A stretch of DNA of 14,531 nucleotides from Helicobacteraceae bacterium. GTDB lineage: Bacteria > Campylobacterota > Campylobacteria > Campylobacterales > SZUA-545. The stretch's first letter is position 1; each line of letters starts with the position of its first letter. Positions 1 through 6,805 of the stretch are shown one piece after another. The notes below the pieces were generated by a model. That model ran no database searches. It was given only the letters and a program-made list of their open reading frames with translations, and was not told the origin of the DNA. The stretch covers positions 1 to 14,531 of the forward strand of contig JAISRI010000116.1 of NCBI GenBank assembly GCA_031273735.1. The letters are read 5' to 3'. A program made the translations under genes and the position numbers.

Positions 1-1026
1 GTTACAACTTGACGCGTAACCCAATGAACACTCGCTCTCAAAAATATCGTTTGCTTTTTGATAGAACTCTTTTGCTTTTATTTCGTCCGGCTTAAGCCCT
101 TCGTCGCCTTTTGCGTATAGATCGCCTAAATGGCTACAACAATAAACGCAGCCCAATTCGCACCCTTTATTATGAAGCTCGATCGCCTTTGGTATATTTT
201 TATCAAAGCCGCCAAAGCCTTCGGCGTAATTATCAGCCAACCTAAGACACATCGCGCTTACGCCAAAGTAACAAGATTTTTCAAGGTAAAATCCCTCTTT
301 TTCTTTATCCTTCTTCACGCCAAGTCCGAAAGCATACATAGCGGCGGCGTTTTCGCAGCCCCAGCCTATTTGCGCTTCGCACGCTTTCGAGGCGTATAAC
401 AAAGATTTTTCATCATTTTGATCCGCGCCCTTGCTTAGATAGTAACGGTTCGTTAGGAAACAATCTATGCCGTAGCCTTTTTCGCAGTTTTTCTTAAAAA
501 GGTTTGCGGCTTTAGCGTAAATCTTAATCGCTTCGGCGTTCCGCTCGGTTGTAGCGTTTTTATCAAACTTTATAACGCCAAGTATATAACAGCCGAAAGC
601 GTCGTTCTGATCGCAGGATTTCATAGCTAACTCAAACGCTTTTGTTTCATTCTTTTCTATATTGATAATGGGGCTTCCGTCAATATATATTTCGCTTAAT
701 TGTCCGCAACCTTGCGGGACATTATGATCGCACGCCTTTTTGACGAGCGTTTCGGCTTTAGTTCGATTGAACGCCGGCGTAAGATCGAAAGCATATAATC
801 GGGCGGCTTTAGCGCACGCTTCATAGTAGTTAAGATCGCACGCTCTTTCGTAAAGCGCAGCCGCTTTAACGTAGTCGCGATCGACGTTAATTCCGCGTTC
901 GTAATGATCGCCTAGATCAAAACAGCTTTTTGTTTCGCCTTTGTCGCATTCGCTTTGAAAAACCTCAATCGATTTATCGGCGCAACCGCAAAGCGCGATC
1001 GCCGCCGCCAAAACTGCCCGTTTCAT
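1..1026 (-). CDS. Cys-rich Sel1-repeat lipoprotein (Hcp-like), partial at 3' end
   Basis: The frame is open from an ATG at 1026 to the window edge, so 342 residues are visible and the C-terminus is missing. The start follows a strong ribosome binding site (AGGGGG, 6 bases upstream). The N-terminus is a short signal peptide ending in LCGC, which resembles a lipobox although Cys at the -2 position is unusual; lipidation at Cys15 would tether it outside the inner membrane. The mature part is a chain of Sel1-like helix pairs. Nine Cys-x7-Cys pairs (CDLNYYEAC, CDHNVPQGC, CDQNDAFGC, CELGCVYCC and others) recur about every 36-40 residues, the pattern seen in Helicobacter cysteine-rich Hcp proteins, where each pair forms a disulfide bridging a repeat. 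Such proteins are secreted or periplasmic scaffolds. The exact role here is unknown. It is divergent from the metallochaperone gene at 1105. Confidence 0.85.
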   Translation of the reverse strand, partial: MKRAVLAAAIALCGCADKSIEVFQSECDKGETKSCFDLGDHYERGINVDRDYVKAAALYERACDLNYYEACAKAARLYAFDLTPAFNRTKAETLVKKACDHNVPQGCGQLSEIYIDGSPIINIEKNETKAFELAMKSCDQNDAFGCYILGVIKFDKNATTERNAEAIKIYAKAANLFKKNCEKGYGIDCFLTNRYYLSKGADQNDEKSLLYASKACEAQIGWGCENAAAMYAFGLGVKKDKEKEGFYLEKSCYFGVSAMCLRLADNYAEGFGGFDKNIPKAIELHNKGCELGCVYCCSHLGDLYAKGDEGLKPDEIKAKEFYQKANDIFESECSLGYASSCN

Positions 1027-1104
1027 CTCTGCCCCCTTTTACGTAGTCTTGCGCGATTTTAGCGACTTTTGACTATTATTGTCGTTTAACTTCAAAGGAA
1101 AATA

Positions 1105-1308
1105 GTGGAAGCAGTCGAGTTAAAAGTAAGCGGAATGCGTTGCCAACACTGCGTAGAATCGGTAACTAAAGCGTTAAAGCCGCTAGTGGGCGAGGTTAAA
1201 GTCGATCTAAAAAGCGGCAAGGTTTCGTTTGAGGGCGATCCGCAAAAGATCGATCTAAACGCCGTAAAAACCGCGATCGACGAGATCGGCTTTGAGGTCG
1301 TCGAATAG
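1105..1308 (+). CDS. copZ: CopZ-like heavy-metal-associated (HMA) metallochaperone
   Basis: This is a complete 67-residue single HMA domain. The metal-binding loop GMRCQHC lies at residues 10-16, with the MxCxxC Cys pair that binds Cu(I). The C-terminal IDEIGFEVVE matches the last helix and strand of the ferredoxin-like fold. The start is a GTG, chosen because AAAGGA lies 5 bases upstream and no better start exists. By family, such proteins carry cytosolic copper to a CopA-type P1B ATPase. No ATPase gene is in the window, so the partner and the metal are inferred. A TATTAT at 1074-1079 could be its -10 box, but the evidence is weak. Confidence 0.85.
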   Translation: MEAVELKVSGMRCQHCVESVTKALKPLVGEVKVDLKSGKVSFEGDPQKIDLNAVKTAIDEIGFEVVE

Positions 1309-1373
1309 CTTGAAGCGTTTTATTTGATTTACGCCTAGAGCCGATCGACAAATTGCGCGGAGCGATAGTAAAA

Positions 1374-1410
1374 GTTTGGTTGGTATAATAGCGGTATAAA
1401 TATACCAAAC
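1374..1410 (+). promoter_or_regulatory. Promoter with overlapping inverted-repeat operator for the toxin-antitoxin operon
   Basis: A consensus -10 box TATAAT lies at 1384-1389, 35 bases before the antitoxin ATG. Overlapping it are three half-sites: TTGGTATA (1380-1387), GGTATA (1393-1398) and TATACCAA (1401-1408). The first and third form a perfect 8+8 inverted repeat. The second and third form a tighter one, GGTATA-AA-TATACC. The two direct copies are 11 bp apart, about one helical turn. An outer GTTTGGT/ACCAAAC pair (1374-1380, 1404-1410) extends the symmetry. The placement fits autorepression by the HTH antitoxin encoded just downstream. No clear -35 box is visible. Confidence 0.7.
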
Positions 1411-1423
1411 ATTAGGATATGTT

Positions 1424-1831
1424 ATGCGAAACGCTACGATCGAGGCGAACATTACTATCGCGGCGGATTGTCTGCCGATGATTTCGGAGTTAATATCGCG
1501 GCTTGGCGGAGCGCTTAGATTATCGCCCAAACAAAAAAGCGTCAAACCTTACCGCAACGAATTAAAAACTCTGCGAGAGCGGGCAAAATTAACGCAAGAG
1601 GCGTTAGCCGCCGCAATCGGCGTTCCTCAAAGCCATATATCGGACTATGAGCGTAGCCGCCGCGCCGTTCCATATAAATACGCTCAAAAATTAGCGCGAG
1701 CGCTAAAAGCGTCGCCAAGCGATTTTATGATCCCAAACGACGAAACGATTAAAGCGATTAACGAGCTAGAACAAGGCGAGAGCGAACGCGCTTCGTCGCT
1801 TGAAGAGGCTTATAAGAAGCTAGGTTTATAA
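1424..1831 (+). CDS. Antitoxin: XRE helix-turn-helix with DinJ-like toxin-neutralising tail
   Basis: The 135-residue protein has three parts. Residues 1-35 look like a short beta-alpha-beta element that I do not recognise. Residues 46-100 are a Cro/C1-type helix-turn-helix (LTQEALAAAIGVPQSHISDY), which should bind the palindromes in its own promoter. Residues 103-135 (from IPNDETIKAINELEQ to the C-terminal EEAYKKLGL) resemble the end of E. coli DinJ, which wraps YafQ; DinJ itself has a ribbon-helix-helix DNA-binding domain instead. The toxin gene follows after 2 bases. The ATG at 1424 has AGGATAT just upstream (AGGA at 1414-1417). I infer that it neutralises the YafQ-like toxin and represses the operon. 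The pairing is supported by position and the tail; the N-terminal segment is unexplained. Confidence 0.8.
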   Translation: MRNATIEANITIAADCLPMISELISRLGGALRLSPKQKSVKPYRNELKTLRERAKLTQEALAAAIGVPQSHISDYERSRRAVPYKYAQKLARALKASPSDFMIPNDETIKAINELEQGESERASSLEEAYKKLGL

Positions 1832-1833
1832 TT

Positions 1834-2106
1834 TTGCTAACGCCTATTTGGTCGTCGCGTTTTCGGCGAGACGTTAAGCGTATGCAAAAAAGCGGCGTCG
1901 ATATGAGCAAACTTAAAGTTTTACTTGAAACGCTTTCGCAAGAATCGCCGTTGGACGCCGCATATAAAGCCCATCCGTTAAAGGGGGTTTTGAGACCTTA
2001 TTGGGAGGCGCATATCGAACCCGATTGGCTTTTAATTTATTTGATAGAAAACGGCGAATTACGTCTTGCTAGAACGGGAACTCATAGCGATCTTTTTAAG
2101 AAATAG
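1834..2106 (+). CDS. yafQ: YafQ-family mRNA interferase toxin
   Basis: This 90-residue protein aligns along its whole length with E. coli YafQ, a RelE-fold ribosome-dependent endoribonuclease that cuts mRNA in translating ribosomes. The residues reported as important in YafQ are all present with an offset of -3: His47, His60, Asp64, Trp65, Arg80, His84 and Phe88, in the motifs KAHPL, EAHIEPDWLLIY and RTGTHSDLF. It should therefore be active. The start is TTG, two bases after the antitoxin stop, with a TAGG about 10 bases upstream. A weak start coupled to antitoxin translation would keep toxin output low, which is usual for such operons. No transcription terminator is obvious before the convergent gene ending at 2153. 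Confidence 0.88.
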   Translation: MLTPIWSSRFRRDVKRMQKSGVDMSKLKVLLETLSQESPLDAAYKAHPLKGVLRPYWEAHIEPDWLLIYLIENGELRLARTGTHSDLFKK

Positions 2107-2152
2107 CTTGTTATGCGCGGTTTGGGCGCTTTCGCATATTTTATATACCATT

Positions 2153-2938
2153 TCATTTATATTTTAAGGAAAATCTTTCAAGCAGATTTATTAGTTTATT
2201 CGGTAAACGTTCAAGAACGTTTTGCACAATATTTTCAGGAATAGTTTTATAAAAAGCTTCGGCTATCGCGCCGGTTATACACGCTATTGTATCGCTATCT
2301 CCTCCAAGCGATATTGCTAACCTAATGGCGCTTTCATAATCGTCGCTTTCCAAAAAAGCTATGACGCTTTCGGGAACCGAGCCTTGGCAACTTACGTCAA
2401 ATTTATATTTTGGTCTTATTTCGTCGATCGTTCTATCTAAATCATAGCCAAACGTTTTTTCCACATATTCCTTAATTTCGTCTTTAGTTTTATTATTTCT
2501 CGCCATAAAAATTGCAGACGCAACCGCTTGCGCCCCTTTAATTCCTTCAGGGTGATTATGCGTTACTTCGGCGCTCGCTTTTGCTCGAATCACTACTTCC
2601 TCGATGGTATTAAACGCCCACCCTACAGGACTAACGCGCATTGCGGAACCATTTCCCCAACTATTATACGGCTTAGGATTATCGCTATATATCCAACGGC
2701 AAAAAGATCCCCCAAATCCTCTAAGCGGATAATCTCTAGCGTATTTTTGATATAACGTTTTATAATTATCGTCGCTTAATATACAATCCATTGTCGCTAA
2801 CGTAAGAACGCTATCGTCTGTAAAAGTTGATTTTTCTGTAAATAAGTCAAAATCAACCGTTTTTACGTTATTCCACTCGTAAACAGAGCCAATTATATCG
2901 CCGGCGATCGCGCCGATAATATAGTTTGTATTTCCCAT
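2153..2938 (-). CDS. ADP-ribosylglycohydrolase (DraG family)
   Basis: The 261-residue protein has the full set of DraG-family signatures. These are GDIIGS near residue 13, the metal ligands TDDS at 40-43, NGSAMR at 96-101, HNHPEG at 127-132, and GGDSDT at 212-217 with Asp214, Asp216 and Thr217 as the second metal-binding group. Family enzymes remove ADP-ribose from modified proteins, nucleic acids or small molecules using two divalent metal ions in the cytosol. The ATG at 2938 follows GGAG at a good distance. No ADP-ribosyltransferase or nitrogenase gene is in the window, so the substrate is unknown. The gene is visibly more AT-rich, uses more ATA, TTA and AAA codons, and has few CGATCG sites compared with its neighbours. 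Together with its position next to a toxin-antitoxin pair, this suggests acquisition by transfer. Confidence 0.88.
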   Translation of the reverse strand: MGNTNYIIGAIAGDIIGSVYEWNNVKTVDFDLFTEKSTFTDDSVLTLATMDCILSDDNYKTLYQKYARDYPLRGFGGSFCRWIYSDNPKPYNSWGNGSAMRVSPVGWAFNTIEEVVIRAKASAEVTHNHPEGIKGAQAVASAIFMARNNKTKDEIKEYVEKTFGYDLDRTIDEIRPKYKFDVSCQGSVPESVIAFLESDDYESAIRLAISLGGDSDTIACITGAIAEAFYKTIPENIVQNVLERLPNKLINLLERFSLKYK

Positions 2939-3020
2939 ACCAAGTTCTCCTCAATCGTCGTTTTGTAAATAACCAAAACCGCTCTTATTGCGTCGATCGA
3001 CCGAAAATCGGCGACGTATT

Positions 3021-3965
3021 TTAGATGTTCCACGTCCAAAATTCGTCTTGTTCAAGCTCGTTTTTGGGCGTAAGATTATTATCTTTATATTGTAGTTCCG
3101 GATTTTTGACGCTAACTTTTGTATATTCGGGAACGCTCGTAGCGATAAACACGTTCGAGCCGATCACGCTATGCTTTCCTATAACCGTTTGTCCGCCAAA
3201 GATCGACGCGCCGCTATAAATGGTAACGTAATCCTCCACAGTCGGATGGCGCTTAACGCCTCTCAAAGCCTGCCCGCCGCGAGTCGATATGCCGCCTAGC
3301 GTAACGCCTTGATAGATTTTTACGTGGTTTCCAATCACGGTCGTTTCGCCGATCACAATGCCCGTGCCGTGATCGATAAAAAAATATCGCCCGATTGAAG
3401 CTCCAGGGTGAATATCGATTCCCGTGCGCCCGTGCGCGTGTTCAGACCAAATACGCGGAATCAGCGGCGCTCCCAATTTATGAAGTCGATTTGCCAAGCG
3501 ATAGGTCATCACCGCGTAAAATCCGGGATAAGAGGCGATCACCTCGTCTTTACTGAAAGCGGCGGGATCGCCGTCATACGCGGCTTGAATATCCGCTTCT
3601 AGCGCCTCGCGTATCTGCGGCAGTTGCTCCAAAAACGCGATAACGAGCCAACGCGCTTCGGCGGCAAGATCGTTTGTCTCCTCTTTGGCGTAGCGCTCCA
3701 AATGCGGCAACGCTTTAGCGACTTCGCGGCTAAGCTCGGTTTGAATTTCCTCTAGCGCGACCCCCACATGACAACTAACCGAAGCGGGAATACTAAAAGG
3801 TTTGCCAAAATAGGCGGGGAACAAAAGCGCCTGCAATTTGCCCAAAAGTTTGACAAGTTTTTTGGACGCGGGCAGAGCCGCCGAACCGAACTTGATCGTT
3901 TCGCTTAGATCGTCGTAACTTTGAACGATCGCCGCGCTAAGAGCCTTTAACCGATTTTCCAACAT
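3021..3965 (-). CDS. cysE: Serine O-acetyltransferase, long form
   Basis: This enzyme transfers acetyl from acetyl-CoA to L-serine, the first committed step of cysteine synthesis in the cytosol. From the ATG it is 314 residues. The first ~150 are helical. The rest is a left-handed beta-helix of hexapeptide repeats running through GIDIHPGASIG, DHGTGIVIGETTVIG and KIYQGVTLGG. The catalytic pair corresponds to Asp184 (DIHP) and His199 (DHGTG). It is longer than E. coli CysE (about 273 residues) because of the N-terminal helical region, as in EpsC-type enzymes. I chose the ATG at 3965, with GGAC about 10 bases upstream; a TTG at 3980 in the same frame adds five residues and lacks a visible binding site. 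No O-acetylserine sulfhydrylase gene is nearby. Direction and gap suggest separate transcription from the gene ending at 2153. Confidence 0.92.
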   Translation of the reverse strand: MLENRLKALSAAIVQSYDDLSETIKFGSAALPASKKLVKLLGKLQALLFPAYFGKPFSIPASVSCHVGVALEEIQTELSREVAKALPHLERYAKEETNDLAAEARWLVIAFLEQLPQIREALEADIQAAYDGDPAAFSKDEVIASYPGFYAVMTYRLANRLHKLGAPLIPRIWSEHAHGRTGIDIHPGASIGRYFFIDHGTGIVIGETTVIGNHVKIYQGVTLGGISTRGGQALRGVKRHPTVEDYVTIYSGASIFGGQTVIGKHSVIGSNVFIATSVPEYTKVSVKNPELQYKDNNLTPKNELEQDEFWTWNI

Positions 3966-4043
3966 TGTTTTGCCGTCCAATATGCGTTTTGGTTAATAAA
4001 ACCGCGATCGTATCCGCATTTGCCTTTTGCCTAAACCGCTAAA

Positions 4044-4053
4044 TGGCTACAAT
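4044..4053 (+). promoter_or_regulatory. Probable -10 region for slyD
   Basis: TGGCTACAAT ends in TACAAT (4048-4053), one mismatch from the consensus -10 box, 27 bases before the slyD ATG. Transcription would start near 4060, leaving a short leader that contains AAAGG. No -35 match is clear, as is common in Campylobacterota. Confidence 0.4.
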
Positions 4054-4080
4054 TACGAAAAATTACTAAAGGCATAGATA

Positions 4081-4620
4081 ATGGCTATCAAAAAGAACGC
4101 AGTTGTGAGCATAGAATACGAAGTTAAAGACGCGCTTTCGGGCGAGGCGATCGACGATAACATAGGCGGCGATCCGCTAGAGTTTTTAATGGGCGGCGGG
4201 CATATCGTCGCGGGGTTGGAAGAGGCGATCGCGCAGATGAGCGAGGGGGAGAGCAAAAAGCTGATCGTCCCAAGCGAAAAGGCGTATGGCAAATACGACG
4301 AAAACGCGATCGAGGAGATTGAAAAAGAACAATTTGCGGGCGTAGAACTGCGCGAAGGAATGACGCTCTACGGGCAATCCGACGACGGGAATACCGTTCA
4401 GGTTACGGTAAAGGCGATCGGCGACGAAACGGTAACGATCGACTACAACCACCCTTTAGCGGGCAAAAGTCTCGACTTTTTCGTAAAAGTCGTAAAAACG
4501 CGCGAGGCGACCGAAACCGAATTGGCCACGGGCTTTTTAGAAGGCTCGGAGTGTTGCGGCGGGCATCATCATCACGACCATGGCGATCATAGTTGTTCTT
4601 GCGGTTGCGGCGGGCATTAA
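4081..4620 (+). CDS. slyD: SlyD-type FKBP peptidyl-prolyl isomerase with His/Cys metal-binding tail
   Basis: The 179-residue protein has the SlyD order: a split FKBP domain (residues 1-68 and about 130-140, with FLMGGGHIVAGLEEAI) interrupted by an insert-in-flap chaperone domain (about 70-125). It ends in a tail of 23 residues rich in His and Cys. That tail (157-179) holds seven His and five Cys, including HHHHDH and CSCGCGGH. By family it isomerises X-Pro bonds, acts as a chaperone, and binds nickel; in E. coli and Helicobacter it helps HypB deliver nickel to [NiFe] hydrogenase (and urease in Helicobacter). Use for nickel here is an inference from the tail. The ATG at 4081 follows AAAGG by 8 bases. 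It appears to be a single-gene unit, since a new promoter-like box lies at 4691. Confidence 0.93.
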   Translation: MAIKKNAVVSIEYEVKDALSGEAIDDNIGGDPLEFLMGGGHIVAGLEEAIAQMSEGESKKLIVPSEKAYGKYDENAIEEIEKEQFAGVELREGMTLYGQSDDGNTVQVTVKAIGDETVTIDYNHPLAGKSLDFFVKVVKTREATETELATGFLEGSECCGGHHHHDHGDHSCSCGCGGH

Positions 4621-4690
4621 TCGCAAAACGCCATATTCTAAAACCGTCTTTGAAACGCCTTTGTCTATGATCGTAACGAAGCGTTGGCGC

Positions 4691-4696
4691 TATAAT
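4691..4696 (+). promoter_or_regulatory. Consensus -10 box upstream of the gene at 4723
   Basis: TATAAT matches the consensus exactly and sits 26 bases before the ATG at 4723. No convincing -35 hexamer lies 16-18 bases upstream; TTGTCT at 4661 is too far away. It would serve the unrecognised membrane protein gene and possibly the TPR gene 34 bases after it. Confidence 0.45.
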
Positions 4697-4722
4697 TCGC
4701 TATTTGACGCAGGGGGTTGATA

Positions 4723-5373
4723 ATGCGAGAGGGGTATCTAAAAAAGACGTTTGTTACTATTGCGGCGGTTGGTATTTTGATCTTTATCGCCTATCCTAGA
4801 ATCGGATGCGGTTGTCTACCCAACGAGGCTTTGGTCGCCGCCGAAAAAAGCGGAATTGACGCGGTTCGATCGGCGTTGCAAGCGATTCGCGCAGAAGCGA
4901 TAGCCAACGAGGGCAGAGAGTTTAACGTTACGATTCTTGACGATCGGGGCGCTTTCTATTACGTTACCTATCCAGCGCAAAGAGGCGAAGGCGAAAATCA
5001 ACTAAGCGTTACGGGTTATCCTAACGCTCTTAGCGTCGATTTTTGGAGCGAAGGCGGCGCTACGGGAGATAAAGCTACGCCGATAAGCCCGCGATTTAAC
5101 GGCGCAAGAACCGACGCGCAAAAAGGCGCTACCACGCTTGCGATCGTTCTTGAGCCAGACGCGCGCTACTCTTTTGAAACGCGAAGCGATCCAAGCGGCT
5201 ATGTTAATCAATACGAAGGAGATACGACGGTAAGCGGCGGCGCGATCTCTTTTATCAAAGGTCTTTCTACGTTAGGCAGCAACGATTCTCTTTCAGAACT
5301 TTGCGTCGGCAAGGCTTGGAGATATAACTCCGTAACGGGCGACTTAAACATAGTAGGAAAATGTTTTGAATAA
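4723..5373 (+). CDS. Unrecognised membrane-anchored protein, possibly pseudopilin-like
   Basis: I do not recognise this 216-residue protein. Residues 9-24 (FVTIAAVGILIFIAYP) form one hydrophobic segment near the N-terminus, preceded by two Lys, so a short inner part and a long periplasmic part are expected. Two Cys follow at once (CGC, 29-31). A helix (about 37-62) leads into a beta-rich domain. The end carries a Cys pair around a strand-turn-strand (LCVGKAWRYNSVTGDLNIVGKC). This layout recalls pseudopilins, which have an N-terminal helix and often a C-terminal disulfide, but the prepilin peptidase site (G before F-T-L-x-E) is absent, so the comparison is weak. I chose the ATG at 4723 because AGGGGG lies 6 bases upstream; a TTG at 4717 in the same frame overlaps that site's spacing. 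The TPR gene follows 34 bases later. Confidence 0.75.
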   Translation: MREGYLKKTFVTIAAVGILIFIAYPRIGCGCLPNEALVAAEKSGIDAVRSALQAIRAEAIANEGREFNVTILDDRGAFYYVTYPAQRGEGENQLSVTGYPNALSVDFWSEGGATGDKATPISPRFNGARTDAQKGATTLAIVLEPDARYSFETRSDPSGYVNQYEGDTTVSGGAISFIKGLSTLGSNDSLSELCVGKAWRYNSVTGDLNIVGKCFE

Positions 5374-5407
5374 ATTCGTTTTAGATTGCGAAATATAAGG
5401 ATAAAAG

Positions 5408-6127
5408 ATGAGGTTTGATTTACTAGGAAAAGCGTTTATCGCTTTGGTTTTAACGGCGGCTTTTGTTTATGCGGATAGCGCGTTCGAGCGAGGGTATGCG
5501 GCTTATTATAAAGACAAAGACTATAAAGGGGCGATCAAACAGTATTCGATCGCTATTAAAGAGGAGCCAAAAAACGCCTTCCTTTACCGCCAACGCGCGA
5601 TCGTTTATTATGATTTAGGCGATTACCGCAATGCGATCGCCGATTACAGCCAAGCGATTAGAATCGATCCGAGCTATGCCAACGCTTACGTTGATCGCGG
5701 GCTTGCCTACAAAAAATTAGGCGATAAAAATAAAGCGATCGCTGATTACACCCAAGCGATCAAGCTCTATCCAGACTACGTCGACGCTTACTATAATCGA
5801 GGGATCGTCTATCATGATTTAGACGATTACACCCAAGCGATCACGGATTACGAGCAAGCGATCAAGCTCGATCCTAAGAAGGTTGAGGCTTATATTAATC
5901 GCGGGAACGCTTACGCCGATTTAGGCATTACAAGCAATGCGATCGACGATTACGCCCAAGCGATCAAACTCGATCCAAACAACGTCGGCGCTTACTATAA
6001 TCGCGCCATAGCTTACGCCGAGCAAGAAAATTACAAAAACGCGACGAAAGACGCAAAAAAAGCGTGCGAGTTAGGCGAATGCGGGATGTTGCGAAATCTC
6101 GAAGAAAATAATTTAATCCGCGACTGA
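5408..6127 (+). CDS. Secreted or periplasmic TPR-repeat protein
   Basis: The 239-residue protein begins with a signal peptide (hydrophobic core FIALVLTAAF, likely cut after VYA at residue 22). It then consists almost wholly of six tetratricopeptide repeats of exactly 34 residues. The canonical pattern is present in each: Gly/Ala-Y-x-x-x-x-x-Y near the middle, A-I-x-x-Y in the second helix, and a closing D-P. TPR arrays mediate protein-protein contacts; no catalytic domain is present, so the partner is unknown. The last repeat is followed by a short Cys-containing end (CELGEC) like the Sel1 Cys-x-Cys style seen in the lipoprotein at the window's start. AAGGA lies 6-7 bases before the ATG. It lies 34 bases after the membrane protein gene in the same direction, so they may share a transcript. 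It ends 9 bases from the convergent glycosylase gene. Confidence 0.88.
   Translation: MRFDLLGKAFIALVLTAAFVYADSAFERGYAAYYKDKDYKGAIKQYSIAIKEEPKNAFLYRQRAIVYYDLGDYRNAIADYSQAIRIDPSYANAYVDRGLAYKKLGDKNKAIADYTQAIKLYPDYVDAYYNRGIVYHDLDDYTQAITDYEQAIKLDPKKVEAYINRGNAYADLGITSNAIDDYAQAIKLDPNNVGAYYNRAIAYAEQENYKNATKDAKKACELGECGMLRNLEENNLIRD
5576..5983 (+). repeat. Four tandem 102-bp TPR-coding units
   Basis: TPR units 2-5 repeat with an exact 102-bp period. The octamer CAAGCGAT, for example, occurs at 5651, 5753, 5855 and 5957. Stretches such as AGCGATCAA plus CTCGATCC recur nearly unchanged between units, so similarity persists at the DNA level and not only in the protein. This makes the array prone to unit gain or loss by recombination. 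Confidence 0.8.
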
Positions 6128-6136
6128 CGCGCAACG

Positions 6137-6805
6137 TTAAATCTGTTTTAGATCGAGCGCTAAGAGATCGAACGATCCGCGTTTTTGTTTTTTGCAAAAC
6201 TCTACGATCGCGCCGTGAAAATAGGCGTAGGTTAGCTCCAAACTAACATTTAACTCTTTTTTAACGCGATCAAACTCGTTTTCAACGCCAAAAACGAGCC
6301 AATTTTGAATCTCGTCGTAATCGTCAAACTCTCTGCCTAGCGCCGATAGCAATCGGGCGGTATAACTATCGACGACCATAACCGCCCTTTGGCAGGCGTA
6401 GCATAAAATAGAATCGGCGCTTTCAAAGCCGATTCCTTTTTGCGCCAAAAGCCGCTCGCGATCGACGTTTGCCGCAAAGTTTTCAAAATTGCCAAACTCT
6501 TTAAGCATAAAATTCAAAAGCGAAATAATCCGATCCGCCTTTTGATTATAAAAGCCTGCGGGAGCGATCGCTTGCGCTACGATTAGTCGATCGGCGCGAG
6601 CTAATTTTTCGGGCGAATCTAGACCGAGTTTTATCAGATTTTCAACCGATTTTTCTACCTTTTCCCATTGCGTTTGTTGCGTTAAGATCGCTTCGGGTAG
6701 AACGAACCACGCGCCGTAGTTTCGCCACCAACGCGGATAGCGATCGCCTTCGATTAGCGATAACTTGCTTAGCGCCAAAAGCAGATCGGCGCTTGTTTCG
6801 ATCAC
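6137..6805 (-). CDS. magIII: MagIII-type 3-methyladenine DNA glycosylase (HhH-GPD superfamily)
   Basis: The 222-residue protein closely follows Helicobacter pylori MagIII, which removes 3-methyladenine from DNA to start base excision repair. Features in order are a Trp pair at 26-27, LTQQTQWEKV near 41-50, GFYNQKADRI near 84-93, and the helix-hairpin-helix LLAQKGIGFESADSI (119-133). The catalytic Asp146 lies in VMVVDSYTARLL, and the C-terminal YFHGAIVEF motif is shared with MagIII. Endonuclease III has a catalytic Lys in the hairpin; here that position is Ser (GFESAD). The C-terminal iron-sulfur Cys motif is also missing. Both point to a monofunctional glycosylase without lyase activity. The start is GTG, overlapping the upstream stop as GTGA, with GGAGG 6 bases before it, so it is translationally coupled to the phosphodiesterase gene. 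This gene is the best evidence for Campylobacterota. Confidence 0.88.
   Translation of the reverse strand: MIETSADLLLALSKLSLIEGDRYPRWWRNYGAWFVLPEAILTQQTQWEKVEKSVENLIKLGLDSPEKLARADRLIVAQAIAPAGFYNQKADRIISLLNFMLKEFGNFENFAANVDRERLLAQKGIGFESADSILCYACQRAVMVVDSYTARLLSALGREFDDYDEIQNWLVFGVENEFDRVKKELNVSLELTYAYFHGAIVEFCKKQKRGSFDLLALDLKQI

Noticed and set aside
130..399. 89-residue open frame on the + strand
   Set aside because: It lies antisense to the Sel1-repeat lipoprotein, has no domain and no ribosome binding site, and the opposite strand shows clear repeats.
1196..1545. Minus-strand open frames over copZ and the antitoxin start
   Set aside because: They are antisense to well-supported genes and the operator, and have no recognisable protein features.
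2111..2137. Inverted ATGCG/CGCAT between the convergent toxin and hydrolase genes as a terminator
   Set aside because: The pairing is short and interrupted, with no clean T-run.
2991..3016. Hairpin CGTCG...CCGA-AAA-TCGG-CGACG after the cysE stop as a terminator
   Set aside because: The stem has a 5-base bulge and no T-tract follows on the transcribed strand.
5576..5983. CRISPR-like periodic repeats
   Set aside because: The 102-bp period is a coding TPR array with no unique spacers.
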